64,000 nt of DNA from the NCBI GenBank assembly GCA_022605405.1, contig JABYQQ010000011.1, positions 620,001 to 684,000 of the forward strand. The letters run 5' to 3'. Source of the stretch: Earliella scabrosa (Eukaryota > Basidiomycota > Agaricomycetes > Polyporales > Polyporaceae). The translations under genes and the position numbers were made by a program. Below, piece after piece: positions 12,482-25,700 of this stretch; within the stretch, counting starts at the first letter, position 1, and every line of letters begins with the position of its first letter. The notes under the pieces are model-generated. The model was not told where the DNA came from, searched no databases, and worked only from the letters and a program-made list of their open reading frames with translations.

Positions 12482-13384
12482 CTAGCCACCGGTTCCCGCA
12501 CTGTGCTCGGCACAGCCTAGGTGTTCGTTTGATCCAGGTCAACGTACGTGATGGCCATGGACCCTTGGCAGGAACGCTGACTTCTGCGAAGTCTCCGAGG
12601 GCATCCTCGGCACCTGCCTACGTCGGTGCGATTGCACCGCCGTTCCGACGTCTGGGTCCAAGTGTATTGACCATCAGGATGCCAGCAGACGGTATCTACG
12701 CCGATTTTAGACCCTGCACCCCCTCTCATATCTCCTCGATGTACCCCGCATCGGACTCTTTTTCGACCAGGCCCGGCCGGATTAGGATATGCGAACACGG
12801 CGGCGCCCGGCCGGCCTAGTAATGTCGTCTGCTCGGCTATGCGCAGGACTATCCGCACACCGTATCCCGCAGGCTTATCCGCTCAACCAGGTATTGCTGG
12901 GATTGGCGACCCTCCTCATAGACGGACTCAGCAATTCCACCCTTTTCACCCCTCTGCCTCCGGAGTATCCGCGCTCGAGCCAGATGATCCAATCCGGCCT
13001 CTACTTCAACCGCTCAGCTGACTTCTACACACCGGCCAGACTCAGCGCCTCGGCAAGCGGCCCTCGGACAGACTCGAGCCTCCCGAGGGCGCTCAGCTTT
13101 CCCCGACCCGCCAATGGACCCGTCGTACCGCGCCGATCGGGAGTTCGAGGGAGGAATAGTGCGTTGCCGTAGATCAGACGATTGTGACAGTGTATGTACA
13201 TGTTGTCATACTAATACAACGCTCGGTACGGGCTACACAACGGAGTACAGATCTCGCTCCAGCTCTGCAACACGCTCAGTTATCGTTTCGGTCATCCGGG
13301 TCTTCGCGAGGACGAGCCGGTCTAACTCTCCCGCAAGATGCACGAATTGGCGATGCATGTCCGAGAGATCCGATGAATGCATCG
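12482..13384. other. Left subterminal region of the composite element, no recognised gene
   Basis: This contains two further CCGGCCGG palindromes (around 12772 and 12807) and plus-strand open frames (12466-12819, 12789-13172) without recognisable domains. No terminal inverted repeat or target-site duplication could be fixed. Confidence 0.4.
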
Positions 13385-14036
13385 TCACCGGGCGAGGCTA
13401 CCGCGTAGTTCAGTCCGGGAGCCGCCATACGCACAACAGCTACAACTCACAACAAATGCGACTGGTACATTCCACCAGCTCGCGCGGGGGACGTCATCCC
13501 CAGCCTCGGTGGGCCATGTCCACCAGCGATCGTGCCCACGCGCGACATCCAGCCGTTCGAAGTTTGCGGCATCGGGTTTCAGCATGGCAAGAAATGCCGC
13601 GCGATTGAACGTCACCACGTTAAATGACAGACTCAGATCTGCATTCCACGATGCATGGCCCAGGAGGTTCGCGAGAGGGTCCGGCGCTGAGCCGACAGTA
13701 CCCGGTGCGAGAGCACTGGCGGCCGCTTGAATGCCCAGGGCTTCCATGGCAAACCACTGCGAGGAGGACGTAAGATGCATATAACAACGCGCGAGCCGCA
13801 GTACGTACCAGTTCCCGAGCAATGCCATGATTCCATCGCATCTCGGTTCGGCGATCGGGGTCCTCGTTCAGCGATCGCATCGCCTCTCCGATTCGCCACG
13901 TAACTAGAAGAAGCTCCAAGCGGGCCGCCGCGACAATTCGACTGTGTATCGGCATGATGTTGCGGCGAAGTTGTTGCAGAAAGCCGACCTCGGATTTTCG
14001 GGTGAAAGGCGGCGCGTGATGCAACCAGTGTGACAT
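13385..14036 (-). CDS. Hypothetical 199-aa protein downstream of KDZ transposase
   Basis: I do not recognise this family. Two exons (14036-13809 and 13756-13385) join across a clean 52-bp GTACGT...CGCAG intron and stay in frame, giving 199 residues. The N-terminus is basic and helical (MSHWLHHAPPFTRKSEVGFL). The second exon contains WNADLSLSFNVVTFNRAAF and a Trp-rich RWWTWP segment. It starts 74 bp after the transposase stop, in the same orientation, matching the spacing between the TET/JBP and KDZ genes. This suggests a compact gene cassette within the element. The function is unknown. Confidence 0.55.
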
Positions 14037-14109
14037 TGTCACGACACCGCAGAGAGGTGGCTCGCATGCAATTCCGGACCAAGTGTCCGCATTGATATCT
14101 GCATGCAGA

Positions 14110-17100
14110 CTACGGCTGTACAAAAGCGATAATAGTAGCAAATGACCTCGAGGCGTGGTCCGCGAGACCGAGCCACATTCCCCGTTGCTTGGCCGCGTAG
14201 CATCCGTGCCCGGCCAAACTCGCGCCCCGGCCCCATGTCTCCCATCGTGCCGCATATCCTCGGAAGAATCGCTCGACGCAGTCCATCTCAAAGCGGACGA
14301 TGATCTCCTCCTCCTCCCATCGCTGTTTTCGGGCGTAGGCTCGCAGCCACAGCATCCGGCGGACTAGGAGTCAGTCAGCGGTGCTCAGGCATGCATGCGC
14401 GCAGTAATCGCACTCACGTCCGGCCATCCAACCGCTTCCTTTGGCAGCTTCGCCGTCCTCGAGATGCCAAAACCATGCCGATGCTTGGTCGCGCAACCCG
14501 CGGGTGAACGCTTCGATGATCGCAGTTTCCACCTTCAGGTCGGACTTCGCAATTACACGGTACTTTGCAAGCACCGCGTCCCGCTCGACGACGTCGTCCT
14601 CCCGTCCGGGGTCGTAGAGTCTCTCGAGCGCCTTGCGCGCCTGCATGTAGACCCGGACGTGTTTGCGAACGGATTCGTCCGCAACGTGAATGTCGTCGAA
14701 GCTGCGCAGTTTGGCGCGGTATGACGGCGCTTTGCGAATCTTCGTGCGGTAGAGAAGAGACTTGTAGCCGATTGCGGTCCGAATTCCCTGCAAAGCGTCA
14801 TTCATTTGTCCTTGCCTCAGCTGTCTCTCTTTCACTGCAAGATGCAGCAAGTCATGGCTCCTGAGGAAGAGCATGCCGAGTGTTGATGGCAATGCTATCG
14901 CCTGCCGCTCAGGCGCGAGGGCATCGTCGTCCGTCGGGCCGACAGGCAGATCTTGTTCGGACTCGCCAAAGGCGTCCCATTCAGCCCCCAGGTCGGTCGG
15001 ATCTACCGTCAGATCTACAGACACGCCGAATAGCCCGGCGGGAAGGTGCGCTTGAGCTCCGCGGTGGAAAGCCGAAATGGCCGACTTGAGCTTCTGCCGC
15101 TGCTGAGCGAGACTAAGGCGATTGTTGCCGTTCGTGGACAGATTGAGCGTGCGAGCCGAAAATGCAACAGCCAGCCTGAGTGACGATCGTGAGTAATGCG
15201 CATCCGGCCAGCGGTATTGCACACGCACTTGCGCTGCTCAACCCGAAGCCCCTCGGAAATCCACTCCGCCGCGCTTACCGCCTGCCCCGGCGTACTCACC
15301 ATCTCCTGCTCGATGAGGAGGGCCTGCACGTCCTTTCGGGTCGGAACTGCGGCTAGTGAGCGTCCGAGATTTTTAGCAGGTCGGATTGAAGGCTTACGGG
15401 GCTTGTTGTGAATATCGTAAATGTCCATAGCCGCGACATTCTCGTCGCGGGCGGCGTCGGCTGCCGCTGCCTCGGCCGTCCATTGCGCCACCAGTCGCGG
15501 CCCCGCGGCTTCAGTCAGTCGGTCGTAGGCTTCAATAGCCGGTTTGAGCTCCTTGCATACTCGCCGCCATTTCCGACAGAGCGCATTGACTAGTGCTCGG
15601 AGCGTCAGCTGACAGGTACAAACAACGAACGGAGAAGTTACCGATTCGGGTCAACTTCATCCAATTGGAATCGTTCATGTGGTCGTCAATCACCTCTCGG
15701 CGATGGGCCGACGACATCCCCCGCGTACTGCCCGCGATTTCATTCAGCCGCGCCCAGAGGGTCTCCAATATCTCGCCGTCCTGGATCCCGATGTACTTTA
15801 TGAAATTGGCGGAATATCGGGCGAAGCATCGCGGGAGATGTCCATGCACATGGAACTGGCCGATTCCACGAAGCATCGTAATCCCGTGCGGCCAGTGAAG
15901 ATGCGGACTATGTTCGAACCGGTCCCGCAGGTGCACAAAGTATTGGCACATGATGTCGTAGAGGAGAAGGACTGTCGTAATGCCGTTGAGGAACGCGAGG
16001 ACCCAGTTGGTAGCATAGTCCATGTGCCGCTGCCTGTGAAGTTCTGAGGGTTTAATGCGACCGCAGCAGTCTGGAGAGAGCGGGCCCCGCACCCTTCGCC
16101 TTTGTCGAAATCCACGCAAGTATGCGGACTGAAGAATCCATGGCGGGAGCACGCCGCCGCACCAATTCCCGTTGCTTCAAGATTTCCGCGTTCCATCTTC
16201 GATGTGAGGACGGCTCTATGATCATTGCAGGTGTTGTCCTGTCGACTATGAGCGGGCGCATCCGGTAGCAATCGAGAACACCACCTACCTCTTTGAATTC
16301 CTTCGCAGCTTTCAGATGCGCCTTGTAGGGCGCGTTTTCTACCATGAACGTATGGCCGTCGGCAAATGCGACATCGTCCTCGGGATTCTTCATACGGCGG
16401 TGCTGTGCCGAGAAGTTCCCGTCGAGGACCACCGAACGGACGTACTTCCACCTAGGCAGAACGGGTCAGCCGCTGTAGAACCGTCTTGTATCCACCACGT
16501 ACTGTTGCTCGTCATCCTGCCAGTTCTCCGGGAGATTCAAGGCCGGATCCGGACATGCCGGACAACGTATCGCGAGGTCGCCGGGGCCGATCGGGTCCGC
16601 GCGATGTCCAAAACCTGCATGCTTGCGCATCTGGAGATTCCGCCACTGGCGGGAGAGGCGCAGAAGTTCTTTGTAGCGATCCTGATGGCGGGTGTAAGTG
16701 AGCGCACAGGGAGAGCGGGCGGGGAGACGTACGGGTACGACATGCGGGAAGGCGGCATTCGTCGTGCGTCGGAGCTTATTGTAATAGTTTCGGGCAGAGG
16801 TATGGCACTCGCGATTAGCCAGCAGGAAGTCATCGAGGACGCGAGTGGTGAACGCCGTCCGCGGTCGTTTGATCGAGGCGGGATAGAGGGCCAGCCGAAG
16901 CAGTTGAACGTCGTCGCGAGGGGCGTTAGGACATCGGCAAAAAGCAACCGACAATTCATGGACGCCGTTGACGTCAACTATGCAAACCATCCGATCGGAT
17001 CCCGAGGTTTCGTAGGCGGTTGGAAGGTATGCATCCTGAAGATCAAAGTCGGGAAGCTCCGCCAAAGAGACCCCTTCGGTCTCTCCCTCCTCGTCTCCAA

Positions 17101-17877
17101 GGAGCTCAAGTTCCCCATCCTCGTCCTCAAGCTCACCCACCTCCTCCTCAACGAAGAAGAGACTGGCCTCCGGCTCGTCCTCATCCTCCTGCAGTGTCGC
17201 ATCGTCCCACTGCTCATCGGAAGCAAGTCCGATCCCAGAGGCCTCTTCACCGTCATCGCGGTTCGGAATTGGACAGGGGAGACCGCCATGCCCGCAGTGA
17301 ATCCGAACGCCGACCTGTCGGAGCCAGGCGCTGCGGAAGTAGGAGCCGTTCCAGAATTGTACCCGATGGAGGGGGAGAAACTCATGGCTACTCCGCAGGC
17401 AGGCCGCACAGTAGGTCGGCGTCCGTACGCAGGTAATGCAGCGCCATGCCGCGATGTGCCCACAGGTCCCGACTCCCGATGGTGGGGGCGCCTCCGCCTC
17501 GATATCGATCCGCAGGTATTCATCGCGGACCGTCAAGAATTCGCGCTGATAGTCATTTTGTGACTCACAATCGTCGGGTTAACGGGGGCTCAGATGCTCT
17601 CAAGACGGGCGGACCGGCTCACCTTGCCCTTGCGCGGAGCCTCGGATGGCAGAGTGAGCTCGTTGAAGCGGTCGTCGGGAGCAGGATCGTGGGCGTGAGG
17701 TGCACTCACTGCCACCTCGGACGCGGCAGGAGCCGTGGAGATACTAACACCGGGGGCGGCCACGTATTCCGTTCGGACTCGCTTCACGACGGTCTGCGTC
17801 CCTCTACGCGTTTCCCGAACCTCGGCAGTGAGCTCCTTGAATCGGCCCTGAGGCTTGGGCCCTCTGTGGCCGACCAT
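14110..17877 (-). CDS. KDZ (Kyakuja-Dileera-Zisupton) transposase, intact, 1,129 aa
   Basis: This is the transposase of the KDZ superfamily. Eight exons were traced by phase: 17877-17623, 17563-16503, 16451-16289, 16238-16093, 16033-15642, 15589-15229, 15175-14418 and 14363-14110. Together they give an unbroken frame. The start ATG at 17877 follows the TET/JBP stop by 74 bp. Order of domains: a basic N-terminus; a CxC2-like cysteine cluster (CGHIAAWRCITC, YCAACL, then HCGHGGLPC); an acidic linker; a core with VLDGNFSAQH, TCNDHRAV, EATGIGAAACSRHG and DFDKGEG; then YDIMCQY, FHVHGHLPRCFARYS, GEILETLWARLN, STRGM and DDHMNDSNW; and a helical C-terminus. The DGNF Asp, the YDIM Asp and the GEILE Glu are plausible RNase H-fold catalytic residues (inference). 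The apparent stop at about 16480 lies inside the second intron, so it is not a nonsense mutation. Confidence 0.93.
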
Positions 17878-17951
17878 TGGCGGTGCGTGGTCTGTAAGCT
17901 GCTGAGAACAAGCAGGAAGCTTTGTTGACGGGGATGAGGGTACATCGTAGA

Positions 17952-19453
17952 CTACTCGGCATCTTGTCCCATTTGCTGACCCCAGCGCGACCACGTAGGC
18001 GCTCTCACACCGAGGCTTGCGACTACCTCCTGGCGCATGAGCCAGGCATAGCAGGCTCGGTCCGGGACAACCTCCGGCACCCCATGGGCAAGCATGCGAC
18101 TGCAAAGCAGCGCAACCGAGCCGGAGTCGTATGGTACGCAGACGCCGAGCGTGCGGATCGATAGCACCCCAGTCTCCCCGTATGTCCCGACCGTGGCCAA
18201 GAGATCGTACCACTCCGGTCGGCTGTTGGTGTCCCGATGATATATACTCTCCCGGTTTGTGATGACATGGACGGCGTGCATTACCGAGGGCCATTCGTCG
18301 GCAATCCGTCGACTTGCGAGGTCGTCGGGGTAAAGCCGTTCAAAGACCTCTCTTGCGGCATCGTATTGCTCAGGGTGTGCGACCGCCAAAATCCCGTCGA
18401 GTACACCGCCAACCTCCTGCAGGGCGTCCATCCAGTCTCTCATATCAGCCGAGCGGGTTGGGGAGAGGACGATAATCGGATACTTGGGTGGCTGTAGCAA
18501 TGAAGCTCAGCGAACAGCACAGTCGGCGCACTATCTGACTCACCCCGTGCCCTGGCGGGAACCAGGCCGGACCGAAGAAGACTTGGCCGGACGCGATGCT
18601 GCCTGCATGAGTGAAAAACCGTGAGGACTTGCGCCACTTTCTGACGTCGGCGGCGTCGGCGGTGAGGTCGTCACGGGTAAGATGTCCTTCGATCATCAAG
18701 GTCGCCCGCATGAGCAGGTTCTAGGGCACGTCTCAGCCCGCGCGATCAGGGCAGTCGTTCGATGATACTGACCTGCAATCGGCCTGACAGTATCCGGGGC
18801 AAACTCCAGGCCAGCAGATTGTCATCTGCGTCCGCAAAGACCGCGGGCTCCGTCACCGTCTTCAGAGGCACAGTACCCGAGAGGACTTCATTCACGTCTC
18901 CGAGCGGCGGGAAGCGACGCAGGAGGTCCGATTCATACTGCTGAGACCCCACCGCCATTTTCTTCAGGCACGCCGAATACTCTTCGGCCTTCCAGGTAAC
19001 CGCATCTGGAAACTCGTTAGCTCCGGATGTTGGTTTAAATCGGACTACGCAGCCTGCTCTACATTTGTTCCGCACAGCGCGGGCCAGATGTGCCGCAACC
19101 GCATGACATTCTTCTTCCAGCACGGTGCTGATATTGATGGGGGTATCAGGCAGGTCCGGAGTCATCGCTTGCATCTCGCGCGTCGTACTGACGGTGTTCA
19201 GGTAGTAGCGGTACAAGTCCCGAATGAATCGAGCGATGCAGTCGCGCCTTGATGCACTGTTCAACATGATGAGCGGCGAATGGTGAGACACTGTCTGTGC
19301 GAGGTTCACGACTGAGGCCATTGCTCGATCGTAATCGGTGCGGACACGCGGTGAGCACGAGGCTACGTGCTGCACTGCATTGATCATGCCTCGTTTGGAG
19401 CCGGCGTCAGATTGCACGACTTGGGTCCGGGTGGGCGAACTAGTGACGCCCAT
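17952..19453 (-). CDS. TET/JBP-family 2-oxoglutarate/Fe(II) dioxygenase
   Basis: The family oxidises 5-methylcytosine (or thymine in JBP) in DNA. Three exons (19453-18773, 18720-18544, 18491-17952) join in phase to give 465 aa from ATG 19453. The N-terminal half ends in a strand-rich segment (FADADDNLLAWSLPRIL) typical of fungal TET/JBP. The middle has GPAWFPPGHG. The catalytic part shows the iron-binding H-x-D as HRD in ITNRESIYHRDT, then WYDLLATVGTYG and LGVCVPYDSGS, the distal His in RMLAHGV, and the 2-oxoglutarate-binding Arg in VPDRACYAW. All key residues are present. The gene sits directly upstream of, and collinear with, the KDZ transposase, the association described for mushroom KDZ elements by Iyer and colleagues (2014). 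The divergent plus-strand gene starts about 105 bp away. Confidence 0.85.
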
Positions 19454-19558
19454 CAGTTCCGGCCCCCAGAGCAATTAATACAGTAGCACCATGTCCGCTG
19501 AGCAGTCTCATCCAAATCCGAGCCGTCTCCCTTCTCGCTGGGCCATTCAGAGCTCCTC

Positions 19559-22500
19559 ATGCCCGTTCAAGATCCCTCGTTCCTGACGAAGGCCGAGAAG
19601 ACATATCTCGAGGAGCATGTCTACTCCTATCGTCAGACCCCGCATGGAGACAAGGAGAAATATCGTCTGCGGATGACCAAGCATCTCATGACGATGCGTA
19701 ACCTCCGCGACGATGACAAGTACGCCGAGATATGCATCTTCAAGGTGTGTTGCAGGACGATGGACCCCACCCATTGAAGCTGATGCACCGGTTGCTTGCA
19801 GAAGGTCACCAACTTCCTCTCGAACAGTCGTCAGGGCAAGAAGACACGCTTGCCAAGACGGATCGTGCAGCACTACACCCCCAAGCGCGTGTTTGCTCTC
19901 GCTGAGGCAGACAAGATCAAGGCTGCTGTGGCGGAGGAAGTCGAGGAGACATCTGACCACTACATCAAGGTATGCCCGTCACTTCTCGACCTCTCCCGCC
20001 GCAGAGCTGATCAGTTCTTAGATTTGGAACGAAACGTGGACTCGATTGTGGGAGGAACTTAGCGATGAGGCGCGGAAGAAGTGGATCGCCCTGTGCAACA
20101 AGTTCAACGAGGTTGGTCCGGACGACGAGTACAAGTCAGAGTACGTCATCGGCCATGTTCTCCCTGACCAGATGAACTCACTGCCAATGACAGGATCGCG
20201 GAGCGGCGAGCACTCGCCTGGATGCGCGCGGTCTGCGAGATGTTTTGGGACCAATGTAAGCTGGCGCTGTTCATGTACGGAATGTTCGAGGATAAACAGG
20301 GCGAGTTCCGCGGGGTTGTGTCAGTTTGTCCCGTCCACTTGAGCTTCCCGCACGTAACTGACAACCCGCCAGGTACGACGTCTCGCAGATGCTCCACAGG
20401 AAGGATCCTAACGTCCCGCTCTTCCGAGACATGAAGGCATGGGACTCGGAGTTTCGCGAGAACTTTTGGAGCTTTTTCCCCAGCGTTCTGAACCCGGAGA
20501 AGAGCACAGAGAAGAGTACTGAGCTGCACGAAACCCTCCGGAAGAAAAGCTCGAAGCCGAAAGTCGTGTTCGAGACATACGAAGACGGCACACCCATCCT
20601 CTTCAACCGCGACCCCAACGGGAACTCACTCACCACCAAGATGTGCAAGTCCATAATACGTGAATACATGTCCATTCATCACCGTGAGTTCATACCATCT
20701 TACATTACATTCCGTCTCGCTAATTGAATGCTAGAATGGGCGGGCGGGAAGGAGTCGCTCAGGCGTCAGCCTTGGAGTCTGTTCAAGGAGCACCCCGACA
20801 AATTCTTTGCTCCCGGCATGCTACCTGAAGGTGTGCTACTGTACGACCCGGAACACATGCCGGCGGAACACCTCCCGATCTTTCTCGACCACATCGTGAC
20901 AATGGAAAATCCCGCCGCCTACGGGCTCGACGACGAACCGCGCCGGTTCCGACTCTCGGCCTATCGCGATGGTACGGGAGACGAGGCGGTCATACGAGAT
21001 GCCGAATACCGTAACCCGGCACCCTCAGCGGTCAAGAAGGCGAAACCCGCCGCGGAGGACAACGCGTCATCCTATGACAACGGCCCCGACGCGGACGGCA
21101 CCGACATGGAAGACGTCGCGAGACGCGCGTTGAAGTCCCGAGGGGGACGCGGCCGCTCCGACAAGAGAGCCGCACTCTCGCGTCTTGCCAAGGCCACACA
21201 GGAGTACACCCGCGAGCTCGGCAAAGCGAAGAAAGCCGTGCGTCAGGCCACGGGCAAGAGTAAAGGGGGGAAGAAGGCGGCTGGGAAGGGGAAGACGAAG
21301 GCGCGGCGCGGTCAAGAGGAGGCCGAGGCAGAGTGGAGCAAGTCTGACGCTTCCGACTCCGACGAGGAGGGCTGGCGGGAGCTTCAAGGCGGGGGTTCCT
21401 CTTCGGATGAGGGTGACGGACTCTCGGACGAGGATCTCGATGAAGATCTCGCCGCCGTGGAGTCGACAATCGGTGGGGCCGCCAGCGACGATGACGAAGA
21501 GGTCGAAGCCGAGCATGTTGCTGCGGTGGAGGAGGATGCCTTCGAAAGCGGCCCACCGTCGCGCATTGAACGCCTCAGCAAGGCCGGCAGCAAGACACTT
21601 GCGGAGAAGCGGCAGGAACACGCGGTGCCTGTCTCGTCGTCCTCGCGTCTTCACCCTGCAGCCTCGGTCCCAGCTGCAGTCACTCGCAGCAAAGCCAAAG
21701 GCAAGGCTCGTGCCTCAGGCGACCCAGTGCCGACCTTCCCTGCGGGTGTCGCCAGCAATGGCGATGCGCGGTACGCATTCCTCTGGGAGCTCAGTGCGCA
21801 ACAAGCATACCGCGATATGTTGGAGCGCTTACATCCGATGGTGCGTATCTTCCCGAGCACCCTTACGTCGTCGGACTGACGTCGCTCCAGCTTCTCCAAG
21901 CCGTCAAGGTCACGGGAAGAGAGCCCGTCAAATGGGCGACGTGGGCTATGTCGGCCTCTCACATTCCTAAGAGCGTTCACGAGCGGAGCGATGCTCTGAA
22001 CCGCATCTTGGGCTGGTTGAAGGAAGGGCCGACGGAACCGATCTCCGCCGAAGTCGCCCAGCGGTACTGTCTCACGATGGGACTGTTGCTTCGTGACATC
22101 ATTCGCGTCCAGATGATCGAGAATCCGGACGAGCTTCCGGACGATATCCCTTCTTTCTTCGCGACCTCGAGCCTCGACTTCAAGCTCGTCGACGAGCTCA
22201 TGAATATCTGCGGCTCGGTCAAACTGCGTCCTCCGCCGCCTCGGGCTCGAGCGCGCGCCCCACCCGAGCCCGTTTCGGGACCTTCGAATGCCCCCACCAG
22301 AGCCGCTCAAGTCCCGCCGAGAAGCAGCCCCACGTCTCCGCGAGTGTCGGACGATGAGGACGGCGCCGAGGATGCCCCAGCCGCTGAGACCGCGAAGGAG
22401 ACGAGACGGAAACGCGCTCGCAGCGACACTACGCCGGTGACAGTGCCGGGAACTGAGCCTGAGCCAATCGGGCGGCGCACGCGAGGGCGTCAGCAGGCAC

Positions 22501-22604
22501 AGCAGGGGCCAGGCGTGCCCGCCCCTCAGGCGGGACCTTCCACACCGCCGAGACCGGCGAAACGGGGCCGTCTTACACGCGCTTCGCGGGGTACCCGGAA
22601 GTAG
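19559..22604 (+). CDS. KDZ-element-associated protein of unknown function (about 900 aa)
   Basis: I do not recognise a named domain. Exons 19559-19744, 19802-19969, 20022-20140, 20194 to about 20304, about 20373-20685, about 20735-21840 and about 21890-22604 can be joined in frame. The N-terminal half is folded and Trp/Phe-rich (TWTRLWEELSDEARKKWI, AWDSEFRENFWSFFP, HPDKFFAPGMLPEGVLL). The centre is long, acidic and Lys-rich (disordered). A second helical domain follows (VKWATWAMSASHIPKSVHER), and the basic tail contains RRTRGRQQ and KRGRLTRASRG, which suggests chromatin or DNA contact. It is divergent from the TET/JBP gene with about 105 bp between starts, so a shared promoter is likely. Exon ends near 20.3 and 20.7 kb are approximate. 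Confidence 0.6.
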
Positions 22605-22704
22605 GAATTCAGTGCTATAGCAATGAGGGAGGAGCTGGTGGACGGAGAAACGAAACATTGTATGCAGTGGATCCCGCGAGTAAAATACATAGGCTGCCCA
22701 TCTA

Positions 22705-25700
22705 TTAACCCGACATTCCGAACGTGTGACCGGGAAATGCAAATTGATTACCTCGGGCGAGACTGGACCGCCCGAGGCGAGTGAGCTCGTCGGGGCCGAG
22801 TCCGAATGCAGTCAGATACTGCTCGATCTCAACCCGCCGATCCGTGTCGGAAATGCGCCGCTGCTGCTCCTCAAGCTTGCTGACACGGTCCCGAAGACTC
22901 CTCCAATCTTCCGAAAGTGCGCTCGACGACGTCTGTGTCGACGCCTCGGAGTATGCCGTGTGATGCCCTGAAGACGTCGTCTCCAGGCGTTCGAGACGGC
23001 GAGCGAGGTCTGCGACCGCAACATCCAGCGGTGGGGATGGCGGATGGGCTCGCGCCTCGAGGATCTCGAGCCTCGCTAGGACATCGGAAACGCTCGGAGT
23101 GGGGGAATGCGGACGAGGGAAGGTGCCGCGAATGCTCCTCGCTGCAGCCACGGCGTCGCTCACTGGATTCCAGAGCGCTTGGACCAACCGGACCCTATCC
23201 TCAGCTTGCATTGTAACTGCGTCCAGCGCGTCCGCAATCTGACCGATAGACTTGCGGATTGCGTCGCCGAGCTTGTCGACGCCCGTCGAAACCCGGTCGT
23301 ACAGGCGATCGACGACGGGCTTCACCGAGTCCGCAGCGGCCGCAGGAACTTGCTCGATCATCTCGATCGCTTGCAAGTAATCGACGCGAAGTCGGTGAAG
23401 TTCCTCGCGGATTGGCCGCAGATCCTCGCGGACGGCGTCAAACCGCTCCCAGCTCTCCCCGTACAGCCCTTGAAGCTGGTGGACCAGATCCTGAAGCTCG
23501 GCAACGGCGCGCGCATCGACCGGAACCGGCGGGAGTTGCTCGAAGGCCCCTGCCATCGCGGCCATGGATGTGGCGACGTCGCTGATGAGCTCTGCAGCCG
23601 TCCGACTCTGCGCTGCGAGTTCCTGATGTTCGGAGAGGAGAATCCGAAAGGCTGCCTCAAGATCCTCGGCGTCTGCGACCTTGATTGCCGAGGCCAGGCG
23701 CGCATTACGGATATGCCGGGCGAGTGTTTCCGCCTCCTTCGCCGCGCTCTCCAGCGACGGACGGAGATGCTCGAGCCGACGCAATTGGTCCCGGACGTGC
23801 TCAACCGAGCGGGCTGTTGCGGGGCCGAGTGAAAACGCAGCCCCAGATGGCAGGGGAGGGTCGCGAGACCAGATCGCGGCGTTGGGCATCGGGTCGGGGC
23901 GGGCGGCGGCGCGCGCAAGTGCCTGCCAGTTGCGGGGCAGGGTATAGTTAGCCGGCGGGGCACCAGGATAGTCCAGCCCAGATACCTCAGCATTTCCGGT
24001 GCTGTCGGCTTGGTTGAGGGCCGGGAGAGTGCGCCAAGAGCCTGTGCAGCTGGTGGTCAGAACGTCGACCTCTTGGAGGAAGACGGGACATTACCGTCGA
24101 TTTTCGGGACCCGGAGAATCTGTCGAGAACTCGGCCCAGCCTCTGCGAGAGTTGACGTCACGGATCCCGTTTGTGCTGCGCTGTCGGGACCTGTTGGCGT
24201 GGTGGGAGTCGCCGTGCTGCCCGCGCTTGACGAGGGCCTCAGGCTGCGTGTGATGCCCTCAGAATGCATAAGCAGCTGAGGGTGGTCTGCGCGGAGTCGG
24301 CGAGGACTGCGTGGCTGTTGCGCGGGCTCCGCAGGAACGGGCGTGGCCAGCGATTGCTCCGAAGTGGCGAACGGCGTCGCCGCACTGCTGAGACCGGGCC
24401 TCTCATCGGCCGACGATACTTGGGCTAAGGTCGGCGCGGGCGTCGCGATGGTCGGATTGGCACTCGGTGGTGCAGGAGTCGCAGTTCTCGAGGTGAGATG
24501 CAGCGCCTCCAGAAGCGGGGATGCGGTGGACTCCCCGACTGGGCGGATGCTTGAGTCTCGCTCCTTCCCTTTGCGGCTGCGGGTGGTGCGACCCGACGCC
24601 TCCGTGACGATGTCGAGGACCGACTGGGATCCGAGGTCGCGCTTGGGGCGCACTGCCGACGGGGCGGTCTCGCTGGCTGATGACGATCCGGAGCGACGGC
24701 GCGACTTGCGACTCGGACCCGCACGGGCGGAGGTCGGGGTCTTGGAGCGGCGCTTGGATACCGACCGTGCGGGGCGACTGCGCGCACGCCCGCGCACGAC
24801 CTCGCTCCGCGTGGACGCTGCGTCAGTCTCGGGTTCCACCATCATCTCTATCCACCAGTCGGGTGGAGTCGCGCCCGGGGTTTTGAAATGGGCGGGGAGA
24901 AAGTCATGGTGAGGCTCGTTGCGCTCGCTGAACTTCCACATCCGCCACATTAGGTAGGTGCGGAGTGTCTTCGATGTGACCTGTCGAAATGAGCATCGGA
25001 TCTTCGAGCCTTTGCACCGCGCGCATGTCTGCCCGGTGAAGAGATTGACCTCGCATACGACTTCGGCCTTGCGGCAGTTGTCGCAGCCATAGGCTGCGCC
25101 CTGTATGAGCCGAGCGCGTTAGCAACGCGGCGCGTTGAAACCGTACGGAGATACCCACAATACCAACAACCGGCGGAACTGATTCCTTCGGAAGATACAG
25201 GAGCATGGTCTCCTGCATCCAGGCCACGGGGCCTGCGGCCGGACCGGGGGGTGTGGACCGCCGCCGACGAGACCGAGACTGGCCTTCCGACTCGGAGGAC
25301 CCCGAGAGAAGACTTCGGGCGCGTTTTCGGCCCCGAGCGACTTCAGCAGGGCCAGCTTCCTCGTCAAGCTCGTCAAGCTCGTCGACGTCGGGTTCCTCGG
25401 TCGGGGACGGTGATTCGTGATCTTGCGGGGCGGGCTCACCGTCTGCCGAGATTAACTCTCCGTCCACCAGAGCCGGGTCTGCATCCTCTTCAGCTAACTC
25501 GCCGCCCTCCGCTTCTCCCGCGACTTGTTCTTCCGAGGCTATGCGCATGTGAGCCGCGCGGTTATGCTCGAGCTTCAACGTCACGCACCGACGCTCTCCC
25601 ACCAGGTGCTCCGCATTTGTTCGGGCGGTAGAACTCGCACGGGGCCTGTCTCGTTGGGAAGGTAGCGGAGGCGACGGTTATTGGAGGGATCCAGGGCGGG

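Noticed and set aside
16450..16500. In-frame stop disabling the KDZ transposase
   Set aside because: A canonical 51-bp intron (GTACGT...CCTAG) removes the stop and restores the conserved frame.
16316..17563. 415-codon plus-strand open frame
   Set aside because: It is antisense to the KDZ transposase exons, whose conserved motifs are on the minus strand.
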